Shown here: positions 19,902 to 29,793 of the stretch, piece after piece
Numbering within the stretch: position 1 is the first letter of the stretch
Layout of the letters: each line of letters begins with the position of its first letter
From: Trichodesmium erythraeum GBRTRLIN201
GTDB lineage: Bacteria > Cyanobacteriota > Cyanobacteriia > Cyanobacteriales > Microcoleaceae
Direction of reading: 5' to 3'
Length of the DNA: 64,000 nt
Assembly: GCA_018457135.1 (NCBI GenBank)
Contig: JAGGDU010000046.1
Coordinates: 77,516 to 141,515, forward strand
Position numbers and translations under genes: made by a program
The notes under the pieces: generated by a model
Database searches by the model: none
What the model was told of the DNA's origin: nothing
What the model saw: only the letters and a program-made list of their open reading frames with translations

Positions 19902-20689
19902 AAATTATCAATTACCTCATCAATAAAAACCTTTAGGAACAGGGACTAGGAACTAGCTCACTTGAGTAGGTTTATTAAAATAACTAGGGATAATAGAGTA
20001 AGACAAGGCAAACGCCGGATGGCAGTTTCAAAGTATCGTAAGTTAACAATAGGTGGGAGAACGAGAGATAAAGGAATAGCACAATAGGGAAATTTACCAA
20101 AATTTATTTTATTGCTAAATTCAGTATCCGAGTGTCATTAAACTCTTACTAAATATTTGGTTTAACTAGCTTAAATAACAATAATTAGTTAATTGACCCT
20201 CAAGAAAATTGATAAATTTAACATGTTTCCTCACTATAGGAGCCAAAATTTCTCAGTTATCCCTGTCTCTCTATCTTTCTTCCTTGACCTTTGAAAATGA
20301 AACAGATTGGCCAAAATGATAAGTAGGAAGTAGTCGAAAATTTTTTGGCTCACCTGAGTCCTGACTCCTGGCTCCTAACTTCCAGCTATTCCCGCAACTT
20401 TCTCAGCTAAAAAAAGGCTATGAATATTAGTATTGATTCATTCTTACTAATTTATGGTCATGAACTGATGCCTAGAATATGAATATTATTTACTATTATC
20501 TACTTGCTTTATATAAACTAACTTAAGTTTGGACAGCTTCTCACCGTTTCAGTTAAATTAGATATCATAGCTATAGGAGAAATACCCTTAATAAACATTT
20601 CAACAGCTTAGTTTAGAATAACTATATCTGTCATTAAAAACTGGGATCCAACTTATAACAAATAGTCAATTAAAAGGAAAGATAAAATT
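19902..20689. other. Intergenic between pspA-type genes
   Basis: 788 bases. Near 20358-20390 there is text of the type GAGTCCTGACTCCTGGCTCC, a short repetitive motif common between cyanobacterial genes. The rest is AT-rich. The promoter of the second paralogue must lie near its end. Confidence 0.5.
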
Positions 20690-21454
20690 ATGGGATTATT
20701 TGATCGGATTAGTCGTATCTTCAGAGCTAATGTTAATGAGATGGTCAATAACGCTGAAGACCCTCAAAAGATTTTAGAACAGTCTATTCTTGATATGCAA
20801 GAAGACTTGGTTCAGTTGCGCCAAGCAGTTGCTAGTGGTATTGCTACTCAGAAGCGCACCCAACAACAGTACAACCAAGCTGAGTCTCAAGCTAAACAAT
20901 GGTACTCCCGAGCACAGTTAGCTCTGCAAAAGGGAGATGAAAATTTGGCAAAGGAAGCTCTACAGCGTAAAAATACTTATTCTCAGACAGCTAACACTAT
21001 AAAAGTATCTTTAGAGAGTCAAACATCTCAGGTGGAAACCCTAAAAAGAAATCTAACAGCTTTAGAAGGCAAGATTTCTGAAGCTAAGGCTAAGAAAGAT
21101 ATTTTGAACGCGAGATTAAAAGCTGCTAAAACTCAGGAGCAACTAAATAACACAATAGGTTCTCTTAATACTAGCGGGGCAATGGCCGCTTTTGACAGGA
21201 TGGAAGAAAAGGTACTTCAAATGGAGGCTCGTTCCCAAGCTTCAGCAGAATTAGCTGGTGCTGGCTTAGAAGAGGATTTTCGACAGTTAGAAGCTAATAG
21301 TGATGTTGATGATGAGTTGGCAGCGATGAAAGCAAAACTGGTAGGGGGTTCAGTAAACCAGAGTCAATTACCAGCTTCATCACAAGGGTCAGCAGAAAAA
21401 TCGGTTGTTGATGATGAACTAGAGGATTTACGTAAACAACTTGACAAAACGTAA
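20690..21454 (+). CDS. vipp1: PspA/Vipp1 (IM30) family protein, copy A
   Basis: 254-aa protein with helix 0 (MGLFDRISRIFRANVNEMV), the coiled-coil core, and a C-terminal extension ending VVDDELEDLRKQLDKT. That extension is the Vipp1-type helix absent from PspA proper. Vipp1 maintains thylakoid and plasma membranes and forms rings and rods (family knowledge). The ribosome site is AAAAGGAAAG. Its DNA from about 20998 to 21390 is identical to that of copy B, while the N-terminal third has diverged. Which of A or B is the housekeeping Vipp1 cannot be told. Confidence 0.9.
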   Translation: MGLFDRISRIFRANVNEMVNNAEDPQKILEQSILDMQEDLVQLRQAVASGIATQKRTQQQYNQAESQAKQWYSRAQLALQKGDENLAKEALQRKNTYSQTANTIKVSLESQTSQVETLKRNLTALEGKISEAKAKKDILNARLKAAKTQEQLNNTIGSLNTSGAMAAFDRMEEKVLQMEARSQASAELAGAGLEEDFRQLEANSDVDDELAAMKAKLVGGSVNQSQLPASSQGSAEKSVVDDELEDLRKQLDKT

Positions 21455-21535
21455 ACTTTATTTTAGATAAAAATTTTACCTTTAAGCAATACCTTTAGCT
21501 TTGATAGATATTTAGCTTTTCTGAGGAGAAATTCT

Positions 21536-21578
21536 ACGGGCACTAGTATAATTATTGACTGGTACGTCCGTTTTTTTT
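21536..21578 (+). terminator. Terminator of vipp1-like copy A
   Basis: ACGGGCACTAGT pairs with ACTGGTACGTCCGT with a small bulge, followed by eight T. The same structure follows copy B. Confidence 0.75.
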
Positions 21579-21727
21579 ATCTCGGAGTATCCTTAGAATA
21601 ATAATATTATAACTAAATACTTAATCATAACATCTAAAATCAAAAAAAATTAAAAAGTTACTATAGAAGGGCGAGGCAATAGAGGCAAACTTTTCGCGCT
21701 TTGTCAATTAAAAGGAAATATAAAATT

Positions 21728-22492
21728 ATGGGATTATTTGATCGGATTAGTCGTATCGCTAGAGCTAATGTTAACGATATAGTAAATAAGGCTGAAGATC
21801 CTGAAAAGGTTCTAGAACAGTCTATTATTGATATGCAAGAAGACTTGGTTCAGTTGCGCCAGGCAGTTGCTAGTGCTATTGCTACTCAGAAGCGCACCCA
21901 ACAACAGCACAAACAAGCTGAGTCTCAAGCTCAGCAATGGTACTCCCGAGCAGAGTTAGCTCTGAAAAAGGGAGATGATAATTTGGCAAAGGAAGCTCTA
22001 CAGCGTAAGACAACTTATTCTGATACTGCTAGCACTATAAAAGTATCTTTAGAGAGTCAAACATCTCAGGTGGAAACCCTAAAAAGAAATCTAACAGCTT
22101 TAGAAGGCAAGATTTCTGAAGCTAAGGCTAAGAAAGATATTTTGAACGCGAGATTAAAAGCTGCTAAAACTCAGGAGCAACTAAATAACACAATAGGTTC
22201 TCTTAATACTAGCGGGGCAATGGCCGCTTTTGACAGGATGGAAGAAAAGGTACTTCAAATGGAGGCTCGTTCCCAAGCTTCAGCAGAATTAGCTGGTGCT
22301 GGCTTAGAAGAGGATTTTCGACAGTTAGAAGCTAATAGTGATGTTGATGATGAGTTGGCAGCGATGAAAGCAAAACTGGTAGGGGGTTCAGTAAACCAGA
22401 GTCAATTACCAGCTTCATCACAAGGGTCAGTAGAAAAACCGGTTGTTGATGATGAACTAGAGGATTTACGTAAACAACTTGACAAAATGTAA
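21728..22492 (+). CDS. PspA/Vipp1 (IM30) family protein, copy B
   Basis: 254 aa when started at MGLFDRISRIARANVNDIV. An upstream in-frame ATG (21701) would add nine residues (MSIKRKYKI), but these are encoded by the conserved ribosome-site leader shared with copy A, so 21728 is preferred. Domain layout equals copy A: helix 0, coiled-coil core, Vipp1-type C-terminal helix ending RKQLDKM. The N-terminal third differs by about 20 substitutions. The middle is identical at DNA level, a sign of recent duplication or gene conversion. Confidence 0.88.
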   Translation: MGLFDRISRIARANVNDIVNKAEDPEKVLEQSIIDMQEDLVQLRQAVASAIATQKRTQQQHKQAESQAQQWYSRAELALKKGDDNLAKEALQRKTTYSDTASTIKVSLESQTSQVETLKRNLTALEGKISEAKAKKDILNARLKAAKTQEQLNNTIGSLNTSGAMAAFDRMEEKVLQMEARSQASAELAGAGLEEDFRQLEANSDVDDELAAMKAKLVGGSVNQSQLPASSQGSVEKPVVDDELEDLRKQLDKM

Positions 22493-22572
22493 ACTTTGTT
22501 TTACGCAAGTTTTAATTTTTCAGCAATACCTTTAGCTTTGATAAATATTTAGCTTTTCTGAGGACAAATTAT

Positions 22573-22613
22573 ACGGACGCTAGTATAGTCTTTGACTGGT
22601 GTGTCCGTTTTTT
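22573..22613 (+). terminator. Terminator of vipp1-like copy B
   Basis: ACGGACGCTAGT pairs with ACTGGTGTGTCCGT, followed by six T. Homologous to the terminator after copy A. Confidence 0.75.
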
Positions 22614-23144
22614 GCCTCTTACTTCCTTTAGGGAGCTAATTTAATTAATATTTATTATAATATACGTCCCATAGCTACCTTTGGGATAGTGACTCATTAC
22701 GAGACTTTAATTATCTTCCTGTTCGTCCACTTGTCAATCTCTGCTAGAAATCTCACTCATTTGGTAGTTAGAGCTTTGATTCCATTTAGACCAGCTTCGG
22801 GGATTGATGTTCAATCTCTACCCCATGGCCTACCCTGTCAACCTAACAACAAGGCGATAGGAATTTCAACTATAAAGTAATAACAGTTATTCACAAGTCG
22901 AGTCTGTCCTCATGTAGTGACTTGGGACGGCCATTTATATCCTGATTGAAGGCTTAGTGGCCAACAATTCCCATACAATTTTCTAGTGCAGTGTCAGGTT
23001 AGTCAACTTTATCTTTATATAGCTTGTACAAATAGAAATCTCACTTTTTGGTATATTCTAGCTAAAAACAGAGTAGAATCTCTAGTTCAAAATACCTTAA
23101 ATTGTAACTGTGTAAGTTTTTTAGATTTAATTAGCAAGCTCTAA
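22614..23144. other. Intergenic with a higher-GC patch
   Basis: About 300 bases (22680-22990) have visibly higher GC than the neighbourhood and a plus-strand frame of 63 codons that I do not recognise. The end (23040-23150) carries two dispersed motifs: TTTTTGGTATATTYTAGCTAAAA (also near 17810) and TTTTAGATTTAATTAGCAAG (see the dispersed repeat entries). The patch may be a remnant of an insertion element. Confidence 0.45.
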
Positions 23145-24380
23145 TCAATAATTCTCAGGTTTTAATTTGTAATATTTTGGCTCCAGTCCTTCCTCGCGTA
23201 ATCTTTGAAGAAAGATTTTTGCCCTTTCTGGCTCCGGAAATGCTCCCATCTGTATTTTGATACCATTAGTCGTTTCACGAATATAAGCATCCGAAATTAT
23301 TTGCCGTGCTTGAGACAAAGATTCTTCATTCCCATAATCTACAACTACATAGTACCAACCATCATCTGATTTTATGGGATTAGTTATCTTTGAACTAATA
23401 GAAATTTGTGGGGAAGGTTTAGCTATTGGCGATGGAGTTGGAGAAGATTGAGTATTTTCAGGCCATAAAGTAGTCTTGAGATTATCCAACTGTGCAATTG
23501 AACTATTAGTAAGTTGTGGAGCATTATTAACACTTCCCGATATTTGTGGTGGAACAACTGGTTTGACTGTTGCAGTAGGGGATGGGAACTGACTAGGTGA
23601 TGGGTCAATGTTACTTAGAGTATTCAAATCTAAATCTACAAATTCAACAGAAGCCAAGTCAGGGGAATTCGGTAAAGGCTGCTCATTTGTACTTGGAAGA
23701 TCATCAGTGTTTTTTTGAGCAGAAGAACCTTTCAACAGACGGTCTAAACCTAAACCCAGATTACTTAGACCTGATGGGTTAAGAACAACATGACCCAAAG
23801 TCGCACAAGAGATCAAAAACAAAAACATAGAAACTATTCCCAGAGGAGTAAACAAACTTGTTAAGTAAGTAGATTTCTTCTGACGATTTGATTTTAATGT
23901 ATCTAAACCTTCTAGAAGTTTCTCTGAAGATTCAAGATAATTATTTGGTGCTATTGAACTATCATTATTTAATTGAGATGTTTGTTTCTCACTATTATGA
24001 TTTTCTACATCGCCTTTTTTGGGTATAGGATCTTCTTTTGGTGTGGGAGGATCGTACACTAATGGTACACTTTCTTTGGTAGAAGTATTAAAATTTTCAG
24101 AGTTTTCCAGCGGCCGCGGTGTATCGGTTTCAGATAATGGCAACGAGGATACTGTTTGGTTATCCACTGGTAATACAGACATTAATTCGGGTATTTTATA
24201 AATTTGTTTATTACTATTTTTATTAGGAACTGACGAATTTTCTGCTTGTCTACGGTACTTGCGATATCTTGTTAGTTCTGCTTCTAACTCTACATCCAAA
24301 TTTTCAATTACAGCTTGTAAAGTTGGATTCAATTCCTGGGTAGAATTTTTAGTATATTTAACTATAGAACTTTGATTCAT
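23145..24380 (-). CDS. Single-pass membrane protein with C-terminal SPOR-like domain
   Basis: 411 aa. A cytosolic charged N-terminus (LDVELEAELTRYRKYRR) and a low-complexity region precede one transmembrane helix at about 180-200 (GIVSMFLFLISCATLGHVVL). A long Pro/Ser/Thr-rich linker follows. The last 75 residues (GWYYVVVDYGNEESLSQARQ, then IKIQMGAFPEPERAKIFLQR) match the beta-alpha-beta pattern of SPOR domains, which bind denuded peptidoglycan at septa. A role in cell division or the cell wall is inference. The architecture recurs in cyanobacteria as a conserved hypothetical protein. Confidence 0.8.
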   Translation of the reverse strand: MNQSSIVKYTKNSTQELNPTLQAVIENLDVELEAELTRYRKYRRQAENSSVPNKNSNKQIYKIPELMSVLPVDNQTVSSLPLSETDTPRPLENSENFNTSTKESVPLVYDPPTPKEDPIPKKGDVENHNSEKQTSQLNNDSSIAPNNYLESSEKLLEGLDTLKSNRQKKSTYLTSLFTPLGIVSMFLFLISCATLGHVVLNPSGLSNLGLGLDRLLKGSSAQKNTDDLPSTNEQPLPNSPDLASVEFVDLDLNTLSNIDPSPSQFPSPTATVKPVVPPQISGSVNNAPQLTNSSIAQLDNLKTTLWPENTQSSPTPSPIAKPSPQISISSKITNPIKSDDGWYYVVVDYGNEESLSQARQIISDAYIRETTNGIKIQMGAFPEPERAKIFLQRLREEGLEPKYYKLKPENY

Positions 24381-24593
24381 TTAAGAACTCCTACTAGTTA
24401 TATTAATTGAAAAAGATTTGGCGTGGCTATTTTGGCTTTTTCAAGCTCCCTTGCAAGTTCTAGCTAACCCAAAAAACCTTCAAGTTTGGGTATTTAAACC
24501 ATAGTGTATAGTACTAAAGCCAGTATCTAGATTAGATTTATTTTGTGAGTAAAGCTTATATAAATAGTTTAACTGTTAGACAAAATTTCAGGT

Positions 24594-25148
24594 ATGGATT
24601 TTCAATCTCTCAATCAAATTTTAGCCTCTCTCAAAATTATGGAGCGATCGCCCCAACAAAAACAGTTTCAAAAAGTAATGGAATGTTGGGAACAACTTTT
24701 AGGCACTCTGGCTATAAATACTCAACCTCTATATATTAAGCGGGAAATTTTATATGTAGCAACCTCAAGCGCTACTTTGTCTACTGAACTTAGTTTTCAG
24801 GTTCCCCAACTTTTACAGAAGCTCAATCACCTTTTGCCCAAACCTCTGGATAATATCCGGTTTTCTAGTGCTCATTACCGTACCTATCATCGGAATAAAT
24901 TAGTAGATACTGAAAAAAATGATTGGCTAGAACACCCTAGTATGATTTCTAAGTCTGAAAAACTACCCTTGCTAAAATCAACTCACAAAAATCAGAGTCC
25001 TCAGACCACATTTGAAAATTGGGCGAAAGCTGTCAAAGCTCGGTCCCAGCTTTTACCTATATGTCCTGAATGCCAATCTCCCACACCTCCTGGAGAAATT
25101 CAACGTTGGTCTGTCTGTGCAATTTGTGCCACGAAAAAGTGGTCATAA
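24594..25148 (+). CDS. DUF721 (DciA-like) protein with C-terminal zinc-ribbon-like motif
   Basis: 184 aa. The first 95 residues fit DUF721 (VMECWEQLLGTLAINTQPLY, then LYVATSSATLSTELSFQVPQ), the KH-like domain of the helicase operator DciA. The C-terminus adds CPECQSPTPPGEIQRWSVC and a further C-x-x-C pair, a likely zinc-binding knuckle. In bacteria without DnaC or DnaI, DciA helps load DnaB; cyanobacterial members are candidates for the same job (family knowledge). It is divergent from the SPOR gene. ATG at 24594 fits the domain start. Confidence 0.75.
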   Translation: MDFQSLNQILASLKIMERSPQQKQFQKVMECWEQLLGTLAINTQPLYIKREILYVATSSATLSTELSFQVPQLLQKLNHLLPKPLDNIRFSSAHYRTYHRNKLVDTEKNDWLEHPSMISKSEKLPLLKSTHKNQSPQTTFENWAKAVKARSQLLPICPECQSPTPPGEIQRWSVCAICATKKWS

Positions 25149-26609
25149 GCAGACTAAGAAAAGTCATCAACACAAAACTTGACCCAAAAATAAAACAAAT
25201 CAAGTAAGCTGATGATTTGTATGTTGCAATTACCAACAGCATTGGAAAAAATAGAGTATCTGTACCTATCTGAATCTCGGTTTTTTATGGGGAGCAAGCT
25301 TAAGTTATACCTATTACTTGAAAATACCCTCGAACAAATAAAGGGTCGTGGCCGTAGATAGATTAAGTATTATTGGCTTTCTCCAACTTTTAATCAGTTT
25401 TGTTTACGGTTTAGTAATTGGCAATTTTGAGAGCAAATCTTACATCTAAATAATGGAACATGAAGCTGAGCAAGCCTGGGCATACTAGGATCACTTTTCA
25501 GAATAAGGGACTAATAAATTAATGTTGAGGGGTACAGCAATTATAGACAAAGCGGGACAGTTTTGGGTTGTATATATTCTTTTTACCTAAGTACTGCTCA
25601 GAAATAAACCCAATTTAGGAAGAGTTACAGCATCTCAAATAAAGATTTATCTTGTCAAATGGTTTGAGTTTTCACTTAAAGCAAGCTTTAAAAATAATTG
25701 ATGGTATTTAGACTAGGGGAGAAAAGAAAAATTACAGCACAGAAAGTTTTACCGTAGATTTCGGGCAAATGATGTATGGAGTGAATAGTGAAAATCATGT
25801 AACGCTAGCATCTTACCCGCGTAGCTGTAACTTATAACAACGGAAAGCGCTGTAAATTTCACTCAAATAAAACTAGTTCAAATTTTTTTACAAATATGAG
25901 GGTGATCGGTGGGAGATGAAATGCACCTATCACATCTTTGAACAAATAATCTCTATTAAAGGTTTGAATAATAATTCAAGCAAATTCTCCACGCTTTTGC
26001 TAAGTCTATCTTGTAGCTTACTTTTCATTGATTAATTTTTGGTATTATCGGCGATCGTATTGGCTGATTGAGGATTTAGCTAAATTAGGACTTAGGCGGG
26101 TAAACCGATAAACCCGCTTTTTTAGTAGATCTCTAAAAACAACTATTTACTCTAAAAACCAGGGTATCTATGGGTAATTCCTATAAACTTTAAAATCTGA
26201 TAATTATTACTGGTAAAACGTAATTGAAAAAAAAATAATTAATATAAATTAATCAATTGTGGAAAATTTTTGATTTTTTTCAGTTTTTATTTATGGGTTT
26301 ATAGCCTAAAATATTGCAAAGTAATTCTTGAAAATATTGTTTATTTTACTTTGATATGAATTACATTTTTAATTGATCCCTATTAAGTTTTACCCGTATG
26401 TGTATTAATAAACACATCCATTTTTAATTACTTTTACAGATGATGTATCTATATATCAAGTAATTATAAAAATAATATAAAGTTTTATATTTTAATAAAA
26501 ATATTAAGAAACTACATGTCAGAATGTATTTTATAAGCTCAAATAATGAGTCATTTAGATTCAAAATAATTAAAATCAAGTGATATAAATTTTTAGTTAG
26601 GAAAATTTT
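25149..26609. other. 1.46-kb intergenic region
   Basis: No sure gene. A 47-codon plus frame begins at 25221 (MLQLPTALEKIEYLYLSESR) and may be a remnant. A strong hairpin with a T run lies at 26096-26123 far from any gene, so a small RNA ending there is possible. The last 400 bases are extremely AT-rich. Confidence 0.5.
26096..26123 (+). terminator. Orphan intrinsic terminator
   Basis: GCGGGT, loop, ACCCGC, then six T. The nearest plus-strand gene ends 950 bases upstream, so it may end a small untranslated RNA. Confidence 0.6.
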
Positions 26610-26900
26610 ATGAAATCTAAATCTACTTTAGTTTGTCGTCATTGTCGATACTATTCACCAGAAGGAAGACGTGGTGGTTTTTGCCAAAAGTTAATGGCAG
26701 GAGTTGAAAGTAACTGGAAAGCCTGTTCACTGGCTCTGTCTCCTTTTGCCACATCCTGGGAAAATCTGAATGATACAGTTATGTGGAATCAGAAAATTGA
26801 TCAAACATTAGAAGTAGTATTGCCCCTGCAACCTACTACTAATAACTTTTATCAAATAAATAATATGATTGGAGTTGCTTCTTATCATCAAGAAATTTAA
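26610..26900 (+). CDS. Conserved hypothetical protein with four-Cys motif
   Basis: 96 aa. The N-terminal 40 residues have four cysteines, C9, C12, C25 and C39, in CRHCRYYSPEGRRGGFCQKL and the following VESNWKACSL. The spacing suggests a small metal site. The rest is unremarkable. A similar four-Cys pattern ends the MBL-fold protein at 50378. The frame starts with ATG after GTTAGGAAAATTTT, a fair ribosome site. I take it as a cyanobacterial protein of unknown function. Confidence 0.65.
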   Translation: MKSKSTLVCRHCRYYSPEGRRGGFCQKLMAGVESNWKACSLALSPFATSWENLNDTVMWNQKIDQTLEVVLPLQPTTNNFYQINNMIGVASYHQEI

Positions 26901-27467
26901 GTACAGATTTAACATTTTCCCAGGGATAAAGAGGAATTCCTTTCAAGCCGTAGCTCCTCAGTGGGTTGAAATTTAATTATGTGAAGCACCCCTCCACCCC
27001 TCCAAGCTACCTACATCCTCTCCTGGGAGACCTTGGATAATTATTACTGTTTGTTTACTATTGAGATTTTTAAGTATACCAGAAACATTCAAATCTACTG
27101 AAATAATTGTTTGGTTTTCACGAATTATTTTAGTAGACAACTGATGATCGAAAATCTATTCTAGTATCTTTGAAATTAAGCTATTTTCACCACTACTTTT
27201 TCATACTTTTTAGACCCTTTGCTTTTCCTAACTTTTCTACATTTTATTGAATAGAAAAGTGGGGTAATATAACTACTGATCGTATCACGACTAATCCGAA
27301 TTATAGCACTTGCTTGGGTCTTATTAATCCCATGTTATAAACTCAAATTAATGGATACTATGATCAAATTTTTATCAGAGCAAAATTAAATAAAAGTCGC
27401 CCCGAAGAGACGAGGCTTTATAAGCAATTTGCTGTTAATGAAAAATGCTAGACAAGTGGCACAAAGG
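26901..27467. other. Intergenic with menB terminator
   Basis: 567 bases. A short run with higher GC (CACCCCTCCACCCCTCC, near 26985) stands out. Near 27398-27418 a GCCCCG / CGAGGC hairpin lies on the menB downstream side. Nothing else is recognised. Confidence 0.45.
27393..27422 (-). terminator. Probable menB terminator
   Basis: On the minus strand GCCTCG and CGGGGC form a six-pair stem with one mismatch, followed by GACTTTTATTT. It sits about 50 bases past the menB stop. Confidence 0.5.
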
Positions 27468-28316
27468 TCACGGTAGCCAAGGATATTTACGAAAGTCTGG
27501 AGACCGTTTTTCTAAAAACGCCTTTTTACCTTCAGCTCCTTCCTCTGTCATGTAATAAAGAAGAGTAGCATTACCTGCCAATTCTTGTAGACCAGCTTGT
27601 CCATCACAATCAGCATTAAAAGCTGCTTTGAGACAACGAATAGCGATCGGGCTTTTTGCCAAAATTTCAAATGCCCACTTAATACCTTCTGTTTCTAACT
27701 CCTCTACTGGTACAACACAATTAACCAAACCCATGTCTAAAGCTTGTTCAGCTGTGTATTGCCGACAGAGAAACCAAATTTCTCGTGCTTTTTTCTGACC
27801 AACAATTCTTGCTAAATAACTAGCCCCAAAGCCTCCATCAAAACTACCTACCTTGGGGCCAGTTTGACCAAAAATTGCATTATCTGCGGCAATAGTTAGG
27901 TCACAAATAATATGCAAAACATGGCCTCCACCAATAGCATATCCAGCTACTAAAGCTATGACAACTTTAGGCATGGAACGAATTAACCGTTGTAAGTCCA
28001 AGACATTCAACCGTGGCACTCCGGCCTCATCTACATAACCTGCTGTACCTCGTACACTTTGGTCTCCACCAGAACAGAAAGCATATTTACCGTCTTTATG
28101 GGGTCCCGCACCTGTCAACAAAACCACTCCAATATTAGGGTCTTCACGAGCGTCAACAAAAGCATCATAAAGTTCAAATACAGTTTTAGGGCGAAAGGCA
28201 TTACGTTTGTGAGGACGATTAATAGTTATTTTGGCAATTCCATCAGTTTTGTGGTAAAGAATATCGTTATACTCTTTAACAACTTGCCATTCTACTTGTG
28301 AAAGCTGATTACTCAT
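27468..28316 (-). CDS. menB: 1,4-Dihydroxy-2-naphthoyl-CoA synthase (MenB)
   Basis: Crotonase-fold enzyme closing the second ring of the naphthoquinone from OSB-CoA. Visible: [22 protein letters not shown] for the oxyanion hole, [14 protein letters not shown] and the C-terminal [12 protein letters not shown], all typical of MenB. I start at [11 protein letters not shown], giving 282 aa. An in-frame ATG at 28346 would add [10 protein letters not shown], which is not a usual N-terminus. It is 13 kb from menD, so it is probably a separate transcript. Confidence 0.95.
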   Translation of the reverse strand: MSNQLSQVEWQVVKEYNDILYHKTDGIAKITINRPHKRNAFRPKTVFELYDAFVDAREDPNIGVVLLTGAGPHKDGKYAFCSGGDQSVRGTAGYVDEAGVPRLNVLDLQRLIRSMPKVVIALVAGYAIGGGHVLHIICDLTIAADNAIFGQTGPKVGSFDGGFGASYLARIVGQKKAREIWFLCRQYTAEQALDMGLVNCVVPVEELETEGIKWAFEILAKSPIAIRCLKAAFNADCDGQAGLQELAGNATLLYYMTEEGAEGKKAFLEKRSPDFRKYPWLP

Positions 28317-28591
28317 ATATCTAATATTCATAATGTTGCTCAACAAATATAACCCAAAAAACTTCTCTAAATAGGCTACGGTTTAATGGGGGTCAGTGCA
28401 CGGAAAGCATTTGTTAAACCTCTATATCATTTCCCTTAAGCTATGTAGGGCAGTATTGAATCGGGGAAAATGAAATGATTTGAGTTGTCTGTCTAAATGA
28501 TATCATAAGTAAAGCAAGGAGCATAGTTTTAACCTGCTTCAAGCAACGGCCTCGATCAACATCTGGTTTTAAACCATGGAGAACTCAAAGC

Positions 28592-29062
28592 ATGATTGAC
28601 GATCCAAGTTATCTGGTCCATAAAAAATGGATGAGTCGGGTATTAGAATTGGCCAAAACTGCTGGTGATGCTGGAGAGGTACCAGTAGCTGCTGCTGTAG
28701 TTAACTCAGATGGTAAGTTAGTTACAGAAGCTCAGAATCGACGAGAACGAGATTTTGACCCTACTGGTCATGCAGAAATATTGGCTTTACGACAAGCAGG
28801 ACAAGTTTTGCAGAATTGGCACTTAAATCAATGTACTCTTTACGTTAATCTCGAACCTTGTCCAATGTGTACAGGGGCCATCTTGCAGGCAAGAATAGGT
28901 TTATTGGTCTACGGAGCGGACGATCCGAAAACTGGCACAGTTCGCACTGTGGCTAATTTTCCAGATAGTGTTTTTTCTAATCATCGTTTGTCTGTATTAG
29001 GGGGAATAATGGAAGGTGCTTGCCGTCAACAATTACAGTCTTGGTTTGCTAAGTTTAGATAA
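28592..29062 (+). CDS. tadA: tRNA-specific adenosine deaminase (TadA)
   Basis: Zinc-dependent deaminase making inosine at position 34 of tRNA-Arg(ACG). The CDA signature is complete: H60-A-E62 (TGHAEILAL) and P89-C90-P-M-C93 (EPCPMCTGAI). It also has the TadA-type VYGADDPKTG and the downstream GGIMEGACRQQL. At 156 aa it is normal length. It is divergent from menB with 275 bases between. Confidence 0.93.
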   Translation: MIDDPSYLVHKKWMSRVLELAKTAGDAGEVPVAAAVVNSDGKLVTEAQNRRERDFDPTGHAEILALRQAGQVLQNWHLNQCTLYVNLEPCPMCTGAILQARIGLLVYGADDPKTGTVRTVANFPDSVFSNHRLSVLGGIMEGACRQQLQSWFAKFR

Positions 29063-29361
29063 TAGGAAAAGAAATCAATTGTGTTGTGAAATTCACTCTA
29101 ATCTAGTCGCTTAAATATTATTTGTGGTTCTGGAAAAAAACGGGCAGCAAACTTAACTATGGTTTTAGAGGCAGCAGTAAAAAATATCAATGGGTAGTAA
29201 ATTAGATAGTAAGAAAAAAGAAAAAATAGATCAAATATCTAAATAATCGGGATGAATTCAGGATATTGATATAATTTTTCATACAGGTAAGGTATTTTAC
29301 TTCTTAATACTCTGAAAAAAAAATCAGAAAAAAGATATATATTATCTCAGGTATTTTGTCT

Positions 29362-29793
29362 ATGAAGTTAGCATCAGAAGATTTAATCCCTAATTTCCAA
29401 CCTAGCCAAATTGTTTGTTTGGAATATGAGTATACTTATTTATATGCGACAGTAATTCAGAACTTGGTAACACGAAAAATGTGTTGGGTTCGCCCTTTAT
29501 TATTAAAAGTATTTGCTTCAGAAAGTAAGTCTGAAAATCATGAAGAAAATTCCGGAAAATTTACTATTTGGGATTTGCGAGAAGGTGCAGATTTAGTCTG
29601 GCCGATTTGTCTATTTAGAGAAGCTATTGATACAGAGTTTATTCCTCTTTTAACTGAATTAGAGTCCTTAGATAGTCAAGAGAAAGACCAGCCGGTATCA
29701 CATCAAAAATTAAAACATTTTATTAGAAATGTTTGGCAAGCTTATCCTGATGTTTTTCCTGTAGTTGAAAGTTCATATTTGAATTTAAGTTAG
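29362..29793 (+). CDS. Conserved cyanobacterial hypothetical protein
   Basis: 143 aa from ATG at 29362; a TTG two codons upstream is less likely. The N-terminal part (LIPNFQPSQIVCLEYEYTYL, then KMCWVRPLLL) looks like a conserved cyanobacterial protein of unknown function with beta-strand character. The C-terminal half has FIRNVWQAYPDVFPVVESS. No catalytic motif or membrane segment is seen. Soluble and probably cytosolic. Confidence 0.65.
   Translation: MKLASEDLIPNFQPSQIVCLEYEYTYLYATVIQNLVTRKMCWVRPLLLKVFASESKSENHEENSGKFTIWDLREGADLVWPICLFREAIDTEFIPLLTELESLDSQEKDQPVSHQKLKHFIRNVWQAYPDVFPVVESSYLNLS

Noticed and set aside
22689-22880. 63-codon plus frame
   Set aside because: No ribosome site, no recognisable protein pattern, odd composition; more likely part of a non-coding higher-GC patch.
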